6,934 nt of DNA from assembly GCA_005800795.1 (NCBI GenBank), contig SYEN01000424.1, positions 1 through 6,934 on the forward strand. Reading direction: 5' to 3'. Of this stretch, positions 1 through 6,177 are shown piece by piece (the first letter of the stretch is position 1; each line of letters opens with the position of its first letter). The DNA comes from Burkholderiales bacterium (lineage in GTDB: Bacteria > Pseudomonadota > Gammaproteobacteria > Burkholderiales > SG8-41). A program made the translations under genes and the position numbers. The notes under the pieces were generated by a model, which was not told the origin of the DNA, did not search any database, and saw only the letters and a list, made by a program, of their open reading frames with translations.

Positions 1-725
1 ACATTCGAGGTCAGCACGATGAATGGATCAAGGGTAATGGCAAAGATGGCCGGAATACTGTCCACCGCGAAGATCACATCGGTGATGCCAATCATCACCA
101 TCACTGCGAAGAGCGGCGTGAACCAGCGTTTGCCGTCCTTGAGTATCCAGAACCTTTCACCATGGTACTCGTTGGTGATGGGTAGGTGACGGCGCATGAA
201 GCGCAGGATGGGATTCTTGTCCATGTCCGGCTCGGCTTCGGCCATGAGCAACATCTTGACGCCCGTGATCAGCAGAATCGCACCGAACACATAGAGTATC
301 CAGTGGAACTTGGCTATCAGCCACGCGCCTATCAGGATCATGATTGCACGCAGTACGATGGCGAGTATCACGCCGAGTATCAGCACCCGCCGCTGGTATT
401 GCGACTGTACGCCGAAAAAGGTGAACAGCATCAGGAACACGAAGATGTTATCCACTGCGAGGGATTTTTCGATCAGATAGCCGGTGAAAAACTCGGCGGC
501 CTTTGCATTGGCGATCTCGCGCCCCAGTTTGTCGTCGAGATACCACCACAGCAAGGCATTAAAAATGAACGACAGTACGATCCAGACAATCGACCAGTTC
601 AGCGCCTCCTTAAAGGAGACCTTCTTTGCGCCCTTGGATTCGAGCACCAACAGGTCTACGACGATGGCTACGATCACAAAAATTGCGAAGCCGGTGTACC
701 AATACCAGGTACCGATCGATTCCAT
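1..725 (-). CDS. alx: Alx/TerC-family membrane protein, probable Mn2+ exporter (C-terminus off the left edge)
   Basis: Integral inner-membrane protein of the TerC/Alx family; E. coli Alx is linked to manganese export and alkaline response. The visible 241 residues begin MESIGTWYWY and carry hydrophobic segments at about 10-28, 45-62, 84-104, 114-136, 142-162 and 203-231. Family motifs are present: EKSLAVDNIFVF (86-97, Asp92), then TDVIFAVDSIPA (215-226, Asp216 and Asp222). The charged, hydrophilic stretch 163-200 fits the cytoplasmic loop. The match to E. coli Alx is continuous up to the edge (DPFIVLTSN), and family members run to roughly 320 residues, so about a quarter is missing. The ATG at 725-723 is preceded by AGGGAG (734-739) at 8 nt. 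It lies 91 nt downstream of the HPF-like gene on the same strand, so co-transcription is likely. That gap holds only a small hairpin (768-781), and I see no Mn riboswitch. The substrate is family knowledge, not shown here. Confidence 0.95.
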   Translation of the reverse strand, partial: MESIGTWYWYTGFAIFVIVAIVVDLLVLESKGAKKVSFKEALNWSIVWIVLSFIFNALLWWYLDDKLGREIANAKAAEFFTGYLIEKSLAVDNIFVFLMLFTFFGVQSQYQRRVLILGVILAIVLRAIMILIGAWLIAKFHWILYVFGAILLITGVKMLLMAEAEPDMDKNPILRFMRRHLPITNEYHGERFWILKDGKRWFTPLFAVMVMIGITDVIFAVDSIPAIFAITLDPFIVLTSN

Positions 726-816
726 GGCTAGTTCTCCCTGTATTCTTATATGTTCCGCTGTCGGCGTTCCGCGACTGCGGATGACGGTTAGAACGAGTAG
801 GTGCTATCCCAGTGGT

Positions 817-1182
817 TTACGCGGGATGCGTGTCAGCAGCCGGTGGCGCGTAGACATTTGCTGGCAGGCTGCGACGATCATCACGTGAGCGCTTTAACTG
901 GCGTGACAGGGTGCGTGCGGCGCGGTCTGCGGCACGGTCAATGGCTGCATAGACATCGGTTTCGTCCTGGGTGATGAATACCGGCGTTGTCCCCGGCAGT
1001 GCTGCGCGTATGGTGCAGCGCTTGTCCACGCCACCCTTGGGGCCATTGACATCCCTCAGCCGGACAGAGATGCCGTTGAGGCGGCTACCGCTCGTGCCGA
1101 TCGCGAATCGCAATCGACGCTCACAGTGTTGGCGTAGTGCTTCGGTCAGCGCAAAACCCCGGGCTTGTATATCGATTTTCAT
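817..1182 (-). CDS. HPF/RaiA-family ribosome-associated (hibernation) protein
   Basis: Small basic protein of the S30AE/sigma-54 modulation family, which binds the 30S decoding region and inactivates or protects ribosomes in stationary phase or stress. It has 121 residues, the size of short HPF proteins without the C-terminal dimerisation domain of long HPF. The beta1 strand MKIDIQARGFALTEAL, the central strand with DVNGPKGGVDKRCTI (44-58) and the helix DETDVYAAIDRAADRAARTL (73-92) match the family pattern. A basic segment follows (LKRSRDDRR, 96-104), then an Ala/Pro-rich tail. The ATG at 1182-1180 has AGGAG (1189-1193) 6 nt upstream. It is the first gene of a leftward pair with the Alx/TerC gene and diverges from the NhaR-type regulator. 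Whether it acts as HPF or RaiA cannot be decided from sequence alone. Confidence 0.88.
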   Translation of the reverse strand: MKIDIQARGFALTEALRQHCERRLRFAIGTSGSRLNGISVRLRDVNGPKGGVDKRCTIRAALPGTTPVFITQDETDVYAAIDRAADRAARTLSRQLKRSRDDRRSLPANVYAPPAADTHPA

Positions 1183-1322
1183 CAGGCTCTCCTGTGGACG
1201 TGTGGTTGGTGCGGATGGACATTACAAGTCGGATTCTAGAGAGGCCTTATACATCCGACTAATCGAATATAATTAAATAATAGTTCCGTTTTTTCGATGT
1301 ATTTATCGGGGAGCAAGGGAAG
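1183..1322. promoter_or_regulatory. Divergent intergenic region between hpf-like gene and nhaR-like regulator
   Basis: This 140-base gap is much more AT-rich than its surroundings, especially 1247-1306, and must hold the promoters of both divergent genes. Rightward, a consensus TATAAT at 1268-1273 stands about 50 nt before the regulator ATG; the only -35-like hexamer is TTATAC at 1247-1252 with a short 15-bp spacer. Leftward, TATAAG at 1246-1251 could serve as a -10, with no good -35. GGGGAG (1308-1313) is the probable ribosome binding site of the regulator. An inverted repeat (1227-1260) overlaps both candidate promoters. A second 6-bp inverted repeat (ATCGAA 1262-1267, TTCGAT 1293-1298) brackets the TATAAT box. 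Promoter positions are inferred. Confidence 0.5.
1227..1260. repeat. Perfect 8-bp inverted repeat, candidate operator
   Basis: AGTCGGAT (1227-1234) and its exact reverse complement ATCCGACT (1253-1260) are separated by 18 bp that include the small palindromes TCTAGA and AGGCCT. The centre-to-centre distance is 26 bp, so both arms lie on roughly the same side of the helix. It sits just upstream of the TATAAT box that probably serves the LysR-type regulator and over the candidate -10 of the divergent hpf-alx pair. An operator for autoregulation by the adjacent regulator is the natural inference. It does not show an obvious compact T-N11-A LysR box, so the assignment is tentative. Confidence 0.45.
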
Positions 1323-2282
1323 ATGGCGGCATTGAATTTCAAGCATCTGCGCTATTTCTGGGCCGTGGCCAAGTCGGGCAGCATTGCGCGGGCGAGCGAG
1401 CAGCTGCATGTGACGCCGCAGTCAATCAGCGGCCAGCTCACGGAGTTGGAAGACTCGCTGGGTGCCGCCCTGTTCCGGCGTGTGGGCCGTGGATTGGAAT
1501 TGACCGATACCGGTCGCCGCGCCCTGGGCTACGCCGATGACATATTCAGTCTCGGCGACGAATTGCTCGATGCCGTACGCACCCCCAACCTGCAAACCGC
1601 ATTCCCTTTCAGGATTGGCGTCGCAGATTCCGTGCCCAAGTCCGTAACCTATGCCATGGTGGAACCCGTGTTGCATCTACAGGAGCCGGTGCGGATCATT
1701 TGCCGCGAAGGGCGTCTGGTGGCGCTGCTGGCTGATCTGGCAGTGCACCGTCTGGACCTGGTTATCGCGGATCGCCCGATGCCCGCCAACGTCAATGTAA
1801 AGGCGTACAACCACTTGCTCGGATCAAGTGGCCTCACGGTGTTTGCGGCGCCCTCGCTCGCCAAGTCGCTTAAGGGCGCGTTTCCCGCGTGCATGGGTGG
1901 CACGCCTTTTCTTTTACCGGGCGAGGGTGTCGCGATACGGACCGGGCTGGAGCGATGGTTCGAGTCGAACGGTATCGTGCCCCGAGTGGTGGGCGAATTC
2001 GATGATGGCGCCCTGATGAAGGCGTTCGGGCAAAGCGGCGCGGGGCTGTTTGCAGCACCGACTGCGATCAGTGACTATGTCTGCAAGCAGTACGGCGTGG
2101 CTGCCGTGGGGCGCATCGATACCGTCGTCGAGGAGCTTTACGCCATTACAACGGAACGCCGCATCCAGCACCCGGCAGTGGTCGCGGTAAGTGAAGCCGC
2201 AGCGCGCGAAGTATTTGCGAAGTCCCACAAGCGGCGCGAACGAAAAGCGGCAGAGTCACGCCTTGCGACCAAAAATCACTAG
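1323..2282 (+). CDS. nhaR: NhaR-type LysR family transcriptional regulator
   Basis: LysR-type DNA-binding regulator of 319 residues, most like E. coli NhaR, which activates the Na+/H+ antiporter gene nhaA in response to sodium. The N-terminal winged helix-turn-helix spans about 5-64 (FKHLRYFWAVAKSGSIARAS, then LHVTPQSISGQL and RVGRGLELTDTG). The effector domain spans roughly 95-295 and carries blocks shared with NhaR: GVADSVPKSV, HRLDLVIADRP, the GEFDDGALMKAFG block, and ERRIQHPAV near the end. The last 25 residues are basic and unlike the family. The ATG is preceded by GGGGAG at 9 nt. No nhaA is visible nearby; the closest likely target is the divergent hpf-alx pair, which makes metal or cation stress a plausible input. 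Assignment to the NhaR subfamily is strong, but the ligand and regulon are not shown. Confidence 0.9.
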   Translation: MAALNFKHLRYFWAVAKSGSIARASEQLHVTPQSISGQLTELEDSLGAALFRRVGRGLELTDTGRRALGYADDIFSLGDELLDAVRTPNLQTAFPFRIGVADSVPKSVTYAMVEPVLHLQEPVRIICREGRLVALLADLAVHRLDLVIADRPMPANVNVKAYNHLLGSSGLTVFAAPSLAKSLKGAFPACMGGTPFLLPGEGVAIRTGLERWFESNGIVPRVVGEFDDGALMKAFGQSGAGLFAAPTAISDYVCKQYGVAAVGRIDTVVEELYAITTERRIQHPAVVAVSEAAAREVFAKSHKRRERKAAESRLATKNH

Positions 2283-2286
2283 CCAT

Positions 2287-2372
2287 TTCCCGATCACGCC
2301 GGGCAGCAATTTGACTGCGGGCGCTTACGGGGGCGGGTCGACGCGAGGTGGCGCGGCGCTGATAATCGGGAA
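2287..2372. repeat. Long-range inverted repeat in the convergent nhaR/bug gap
   Basis: In the 120-base gap (2283-2402) between converging genes, TTCCCGAT (2287-2294) pairs exactly with ATCGGGAA (2365-2372) across 70 bases. The interior can form a further hairpin: CGCC and GCAG before the CAATTTGA loop pair with CTGC and GGCG after it. The right arm runs into AATTTT, so this may be an imperfect rightward terminator for the regulator gene. No clean stem followed by a long T-run is present in either direction. Otherwise the gap holds no gene, and its last 30 bases are AT-rich. Confidence 0.35.
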
Positions 2373-2402
2373 TTTTCCAAGTATCTGTTTTTATTGAATA
2401 TT

Positions 2403-3362
2403 TTAATCGGCGCGAATATTGGCTGCCTTCACCACTTTTTGCCAGCGCGCGTGATCGGTCTTGATGTATTCGGCAAACTGCGCCGGTGAATTGCCCAGCG
2501 TGGTGGCGCCCAGCGCAGCAAAGCGTTCGCGGATGGCGGGCTGCGCGGTGATTTTTACCAGCGCGCCGTGTACGCGGTTGATGATCTCTGGCGACGTCGC
2601 GGCGGGCGCGAGCAGGCCGGTGATGGTTGTCGCATCGAAGCCGTTCAAGCCCTGCTCGGCGAGTGTGGGCACATCCGGCAACAGCGGCGCACGCTGGTCG
2701 GTGGTGACTGCCAGCGCACGAATCTTGCCGCTGCGGATGTGCCCCATCGACGCGGTCAATTGATCGACGTGCGAATCGACCTGGCCTCCCATCAAATCAA
2801 TCAGCGCCGGGCCGCTGCCTTTGTACGGCACGCCGGTCATGCGGATGCCCGCGTTGATCTGAATCAACTCGCCGACCAGATGATTCGACGTGCCGGTTCC
2901 CGCAGTTGCCATGGTCATCTGCCCCGGCCGTGTTTTCACCAGCGCAACAAACTCCCTGAACGTTTTTGCCGGCACCGACGGGTGCGAAACCAGCACAAAC
3001 GGGACGTTGCTGATGCCCGATATCGCGGCGAAGTCACGCAGCGGGTTGTAAAGCGGCTTGGCGAAGACGTTTGTGGCGACGCTGTACACCGAGTTCGACG
3101 CCATCAACAGCGTGTAGCCGTCGGGCGGCGCCTTCGCCACGATCTCGCCGCCAATCATGCCGCCCGCGCCCGCGCGGTTTTCCACCACCACCGGCTGGCC
3201 GAGCAGTTCGGTGAGTCCCGGCGCGATGGCGCGCGCGTTGATATCCACGTTACCGCCCGGTGCGAAGGGCACCACCACGCGCACGGTTTTTGACGGATAG
3301 GGTTGCGCCTGCGCGGTGGCGCACAATGACAGCAGGGCTATACACCAGCAGCGATGGATCAT
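2403..3362 (-). CDS. Bug-family (TctC-like) periplasmic solute-binding protein
   Basis: Extracytoplasmic binding protein of the tripartite tricarboxylate transporter type, the Bug family that is hugely expanded in Bordetella and other Burkholderiales. It captures a small organic acid or related compound in the periplasm. It has 319 residues, usual for the family. The signal peptide has a hydrophobic core CIALLSLCATAQA with an AQA site, predicting cleavage after residue 19. Family signatures follow: YPSKTVRVVVPFAPGG (22-37), VVVENRAGAGG (58-68), KAPPDGYTLL (77-86), VPYKGSGPALIDLMGGQVD (178-196) and LLPDVPTLAEQG (227-238). The ATG at 3362-3360 has GGAG (3368-3371) at 5 nt. It is the last gene of the leftward lyase-cupin-Bug operon. 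No TctA/TctB membrane subunits are present here, so it must use a transporter encoded elsewhere or act as a sensor component. The ligand is unknown, though the lyase hints at a C4-C7 carboxylate. Confidence 0.93.
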   Translation of the reverse strand: MIHRCWCIALLSLCATAQAQPYPSKTVRVVVPFAPGGNVDINARAIAPGLTELLGQPVVVENRAGAGGMIGGEIVAKAPPDGYTLLMASNSVYSVATNVFAKPLYNPLRDFAAISGISNVPFVLVSHPSVPAKTFREFVALVKTRPGQMTMATAGTGTSNHLVGELIQINAGIRMTGVPYKGSGPALIDLMGGQVDSHVDQLTASMGHIRSGKIRALAVTTDQRAPLLPDVPTLAEQGLNGFDATTITGLLAPAATSPEIINRVHGALVKITAQPAIRERFAALGATTLGNSPAQFAEYIKTDHARWQKVVKAANIRAD

Positions 3363-3385
3363 GATTTCTCCACTTGAAAGTCCGA

Positions 3386-4054
3386 TCAGACCGGCAGCAT
3401 CACCGGCGTATCAATGAATATCTGGTATTGCTGATTCTTGGGTTTGTCGAGGTCTTCGGCCTTGACGTAGCTGATCGACGACTGGCCGATCAACGATCGC
3501 GGCAGAACCATCACACGCGCGAAGCCTGTGCTTACATTGGGCGCGGCCTTGGCGTACACCGCGTCCGGCCCAGCCTCATACCACGGCTCGAGCGGCAAAT
3601 AGCGATGCGCGGTGTTATTGGTGTGAATATCGATGGCACCGGCCAGCAGACAGCGAATGCCGCCGCCCTGGTGCGTGTGCGTCAGCGCTTCGCCGTCCGG
3701 CGGGAGATCCACGCGGTCGCAACGCAGCAGCCAGTCTTTTGCGGGGTCAAGGTGCACGGGCGCGGTCAGCAATTTTTTGCTCGTCACGCCTTCGCCGCTG
3801 GCGAGGGCAACCGGCGCGCCCGCGCGTGTGAGCTCCCAGCGCAGCACCCAGGTCGTCAGATTACCTGCGGACAACCGCAGGCTGTCGCTGGTGTAAAACG
3901 CGCTGTTACCGCCGAGCACACCGTTGAAATTATCCGTGCTCACGCGCAAGCCGCCGTGTATCACGTAAATCGCGCGCACCGCGTTACCCGCAGGAAGATG
4001 GATGGCAGCCTTCGGCGCGGTTTCGTCCTTGTACAGACTCAGCTGACAGTTCAC
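3386..4054 (-). CDS. Bicupin-like protein of unknown function
   Basis: Cytoplasmic 222-residue protein with cupin character and no signal peptide. The second half has a recognisable cupin motif: PPDGEALTHTHQGGGIRCLLAG (118-139), with His126 and His128 as likely metal ligands. The glutamate expected in the HxH-x(3-4)-E pattern is absent, replaced by a Gly-rich stretch. A second-motif-like segment, YLPLEPWYEAGPDAVYAKA, follows at 152-170. The first half (about 17-75, IHLPAGNAVRAIYVIHGGLR onward) looks like a degenerate cupin barrel. The start is GTG at 4054-4052, overlapping the TGA of the upstream lyase by four bases (GTGA), which indicates translational coupling. The Bug gene follows after 23 nt. 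The operon suggests a metal-dependent step or sensor in the same pathway as the lyase, but I cannot name a reaction. Confidence 0.8.
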   Translation of the reverse strand: MNCQLSLYKDETAPKAAIHLPAGNAVRAIYVIHGGLRVSTDNFNGVLGGNSAFYTSDSLRLSAGNLTTWVLRWELTRAGAPVALASGEGVTSKKLLTAPVHLDPAKDWLLRCDRVDLPPDGEALTHTHQGGGIRCLLAGAIDIHTNNTAHRYLPLEPWYEAGPDAVYAKAAPNVSTGFARVMVLPRSLIGQSSISYVKAEDLDKPKNQQYQIFIDTPVMLPV

Positions 4055-4947
4055 AGGCCTGCCCGCTGATCTTCCGGCAGGCCGTACTGCTCTTCCAGTT
4101 TCTGTATTTCTGGCAAGCCCGCGATCTCGGTGAACTCCTTGAAGTTCGCGGCCTTGCTGCGCAGCCCGGCTATCGACCCGCTTTGTTTCAACTCGCGCAG
4201 CGCGCCACGCATGGCGGGTATCGCCGCCAGAATAATCCAGTTGGGGTAGATCGACAGTTTAAAACCCAGTTTGCCCAGTTCGTCTGCAGGCAGATCCGGT
4301 GTCTTGCCGCTGGCAGCCATGTTGTAGAGGAGCGGCACGCCTTTGAATCGTTTGGAAACGATGTCCACCTGCGCGCGACCCACTGGTGCTTCGATGAACA
4401 GCACGTCCGCACCGGCTTCACGATAATGTTCGCCCCGTTCCAGCGCGGGTTCCAGCCCCTCGACGGCGATGGCGTCACAGCGCGCGATAATCACAAAATC
4501 CTTGTCGCGCCGCGCGTCACACGCGGCCTTGATCTTGGCCACCATTTCCGCCGTGGGTATCACCCGCTTGCCCGCCAGATGTCCACAACGCTTGGGCCAC
4601 GCCTGGTCTTCGATGTGCACCCCGGCAACACCGGCTTTTTCATAGTCACGGATGGTACGGCGCGTATTGATCGGGTTGCCATAGCCGGTGTCCGCGTCTG
4701 CGATCAGCGGCAGCTCGCTGGCGTCGGCGATGCGGCCGGCGTTGTCGATCATTTCCGTGGCGGTGAGCAAACCCACGTCGGGCATGCCCAGGCGTGTAAG
4801 ACTCGTACCAAAGCCCGTCATGTAGATGGCCTTGAAGCCCTCCATCCGCACCAACCGCGCGGCGAAGGCATCGGCCACCCCAGGCGCGACTACACAACCG
4901 GGTTCGGCGAGTAACTTGCGGAGTGTGGTGGTGGCGCGGTCAGACAT
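4051..4947 (-). CDS. ICL/PEP-mutase superfamily lyase (methylisocitrate or dimethylmalate lyase-like)
   Basis: Mg2+-dependent TIM-barrel enzyme of the isocitrate lyase/PEP mutase superfamily, 298 residues, close in length to PrpB. Members of the lyase branch cleave a C-C bond in 2-hydroxy dicarboxylates or tricarboxylates, giving an alpha-keto or glyoxylate-type product plus a succinate-type product. Seen: metal-site segment IADADTGYGNP (82-92, Asp84/Asp86), HIEDQ (111-115), the lyase hallmark KRCGH (119-123) with catalytic Cys121 on the flexible loop, IIARCDAIAVEG (153-164, Arg156) and LFIEAP (183-188). KRCGH points to a lyase and away from phosphonate mutases. Oddities are Cys157 where relatives usually have Thr, and NMAASGKTP (209-217) lacking the Glu usual in NxxE. 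Start ATG at 4947-4945 with a weak GAGA (4953-4956). It is the first gene of the lyase-cupin-Bug operon. The exact substrate is unresolved. Confidence 0.9.
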   Translation of the reverse strand: MSDRATTTLRKLLAEPGCVVAPGVADAFAARLVRMEGFKAIYMTGFGTSLTRLGMPDVGLLTATEMIDNAGRIADASELPLIADADTGYGNPINTRRTIRDYEKAGVAGVHIEDQAWPKRCGHLAGKRVIPTAEMVAKIKAACDARRDKDFVIIARCDAIAVEGLEPALERGEHYREAGADVLFIEAPVGRAQVDIVSKRFKGVPLLYNMAASGKTPDLPADELGKLGFKLSIYPNWIILAAIPAMRGALRELKQSGSIAGLRSKAANFKEFTEIAGLPEIQKLEEQYGLPEDQRAGL

Positions 4948-4969
4948 AATTTTCTCGATTTCCGTGATG

Positions 4970-4989
4970 GGTTGGCGTCAAGGTTGGCG
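4970..4989. repeat. Tandem GGTTGGCG direct repeat in the divergent lyase/PAL-like promoter region
   Basis: GGTTGGCG occurs at 4970-4977 and again at 4982-4989, a 12-bp period, immediately downstream of the likely -10 box of the leftward lyase operon. A directly repeated octamer over the start-site region could be an operator. Chance occurrence is possible because each unit is only 8 bp. Confidence 0.35.
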
Positions 4990-4994
4990 CTACA

Positions 4995-5021
4995 ATTATA
5001 GCCGCTGTACGGTATTCGCAA
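4995..5021 (-). promoter_or_regulatory. Candidate sigma-70 promoter for the leftward lyase operon
   Basis: On the minus strand a consensus TATAAT lies at 5000-4995, about 48 nt upstream of the lyase ATG. A TTGCGA hexamer at 5021-5016 could be its -35, although the 15-bp spacer is short. The 122-base divergent gap (4948-5069) also has to serve the PAL-like gene. I see no equally good rightward promoter, only the ribosome binding site AAGGA (5056-5060) 9 nt before that ATG. Positions are inferred from sequence only. Confidence 0.5.
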
Positions 5022-5069
5022 GGTTCTATGGCATTGTGTTAACTAATTGATTTATAAGGATATTTTATC

Positions 5070-6089
5070 ATGGCTTTCGGCCCGCACCGAATCGAATACG
5101 AAGTCATCAAAGGTTGGGAACAACTGCCCGAAGGCTATGCATTTACCGAAGTCGCGGGCGTGGCGTGCGACTCGAAAGATCACGTCTATGTGTTCAATCG
5201 CGGCAAGTACCCGATCATCATCTTCGACAAGGAAGGCAAGTTCCTCAACGCGTGGGGCGCGGGTGAATTCGTCGGGCCGCACGGCATATTTATCGACCAC
5301 GAAGATTACCTATGGCTCGCCGACGACAAGAACCACGTGGTGCACAAATACACCACGGACGGCAAGAAGCTGATGACGCTCGGCGAGCCGGGCAAGGCTG
5401 CCGACACCGGCTACAAAATGGGTGTGAGTCCAGTGCGCTGGGCGGCGGGGCCGTTTCACCGCGTCACCAATGTGGCCGTGTTGCCCAGCGGCGACATGTA
5501 TATCGCCGACGGCTACGGTAACTGCCGTGTGCATAAATATTCCAAAGACGGAAAGCTGCTGTTCTCATGGGGCGAGCCAGGCAGTGGCCCGGGGCAGTTC
5601 ATCCTGCCGCACGGCATTGCCGTTGACAGCAGCGGGCTGGTGTACGTGGCCGACCGTGAAAATTCACGCGTGCAGATTTTCAAACCCGACGGCGAATACC
5701 TGCGCGAGTGGACGCAATTCAACCGCCCCTATGATCTCTTCATCGACGATCAGGACATGATCCACATCGCCGAAGGCGGCTTTCACAATTACATGATGAA
5801 GCGCAGCGAAGGCCCGCTGCCTGCTCACGATCAAACCATGATCTACCCGCCCTGCGGGCATTCGCCGATTGCACGCGTCTCCGTGGTCGACCCGGATGAA
5901 AAAATCTACGCGCAGGTGGGCGGTGAAAACCCCGCCCTGCCCGGCAACTTCGTCGCGCCGCACGGTATCTGGGTGGATAAGCGCGGTGACTTCTATGTGG
6001 GCGAAGTGATCGTCAACGCCGGTGCAGTCAAGCGCATGGCGCCGTTGCGGCCGGCGGGGTTTCAGAAGTTTCGGCGGCGGAAGGGGTAG
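5070..6089 (+). CDS. NHL beta-propeller, peptidyl-alpha-hydroxyglycine alpha-amidating lyase (PAL)-like
   Basis: A 339-residue protein of NHL-type propeller blades with close similarity to the PAL domain of animal PAM. PAL is a zinc enzyme that splits peptidyl-alpha-hydroxyglycine into an amidated peptide and glyoxylate. Three PHG motifs, GPHGIFID (His71), LPHGIAVD (His181) and APHGIWVD (His298), match the three zinc-binding histidines of rat PAL (His585, 690, 786). FNRGKYPI (Arg44), ADGYGNCRV (Tyr149) and ADRENSRV (Arg196) match rat Arg533, Tyr654 and Arg706. WGEPGSGPGQF also mirrors the rat segment. There is no signal peptide and no monooxygenase (PHM) partner here, so the bacterial substrate is probably a small alpha-hydroxy-amine or hemiaminal-like compound rather than a secreted peptide. 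The ATG has AAGGA at 9 nt. It diverges from the lyase operon and precedes the SDR gene, with the GIY-YIG cassette in between. Catalysis is inferred from residue conservation. Confidence 0.88.
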   Translation: MAFGPHRIEYEVIKGWEQLPEGYAFTEVAGVACDSKDHVYVFNRGKYPIIIFDKEGKFLNAWGAGEFVGPHGIFIDHEDYLWLADDKNHVVHKYTTDGKKLMTLGEPGKAADTGYKMGVSPVRWAAGPFHRVTNVAVLPSGDMYIADGYGNCRVHKYSKDGKLLFSWGEPGSGPGQFILPHGIAVDSSGLVYVADRENSRVQIFKPDGEYLREWTQFNRPYDLFIDDQDMIHIAEGGFHNYMMKRSEGPLPAHDQTMIYPPCGHSPIARVSVVDPDEKIYAQVGGENPALPGNFVAPHGIWVDKRGDFYVGEVIVNAGAVKRMAPLRPAGFQKFRRRKG

Positions 6090-6140
6090 TGCTCTAAACT
6101 TTGCCGGACCTGCCAAAACGCGAGCAAGCTGCCCAACTGA

Positions 6141-6177
6141 CCCTGTCGGTCCCGCGCAGGCGGGAACCCATAACGCA
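6141..6177 (+). repeat. Left 37-bp inverted repeat with internal hairpin (dRS3/REP-like)
   Basis: It begins CCCTGTCG and ends CCCATAACGCA, and matches the reverse complement of 6473-6509 at 34 of 37 positions. Internally TCCCGC (6150-6155), loop GCAG and GCGGGA (6160-6165) form a perfect 6-bp stem, extendable by GG/CC (6148-6149 with 6167-6168) around one bulged A. The core is of the form TCCC-N8-GGGA, recalling Neisseria dRS3 and the palindromic repeats common in proteobacterial intergenic DNA. The nuclease reading frame is open across it, so gene finders may wrongly extend the protein N-terminus into the repeat. Confidence 0.85.

Noticed and set aside
186..731. Plus-strand open frame over the Alx/TerC gene
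   Set aside because: His/Gln/Asp-rich shadow of a membrane protein gene on the minus strand, whose translation matches Alx throughout.
726..816. Possible Mn2+ (yybP-ykoY) riboswitch upstream of the Alx/TerC gene
   Set aside because: The gap is only 91 nt and lacks the conserved paired loops of the class. Purine-rich GGGAGAAC is simply the ribosome binding site, and the 5-bp hairpin at 768-781 is too small to matter.
2568..3293. Long plus-strand open frame (241 codons) antisense to the Bug gene
   Set aside because: It is rich in Arg, His and Gln with no recognisable domain, and arises from GC-rich codon bias opposite a clear, complete Bug-family gene.
3315..3330. Possible lipoprotein signal in the Bug protein (LSLC at residues 11-14)
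   Set aside because: The residue before Cys is Leu rather than Gly, Ala or Ser, and an AQA signal peptidase I site follows at residue 19.
3374..4069. Long plus-strand open frame antisense to the cupin gene
   Set aside because: Low-complexity Arg/Ala/Val-rich translation with no motif; the minus-strand frame has a cupin HxH motif and operon coupling.
4183..4914. Long plus-strand open frame antisense to the lyase gene
   Set aside because: No recognisable motif; the opposite strand encodes a full ICL-superfamily enzyme with catalytic signatures.
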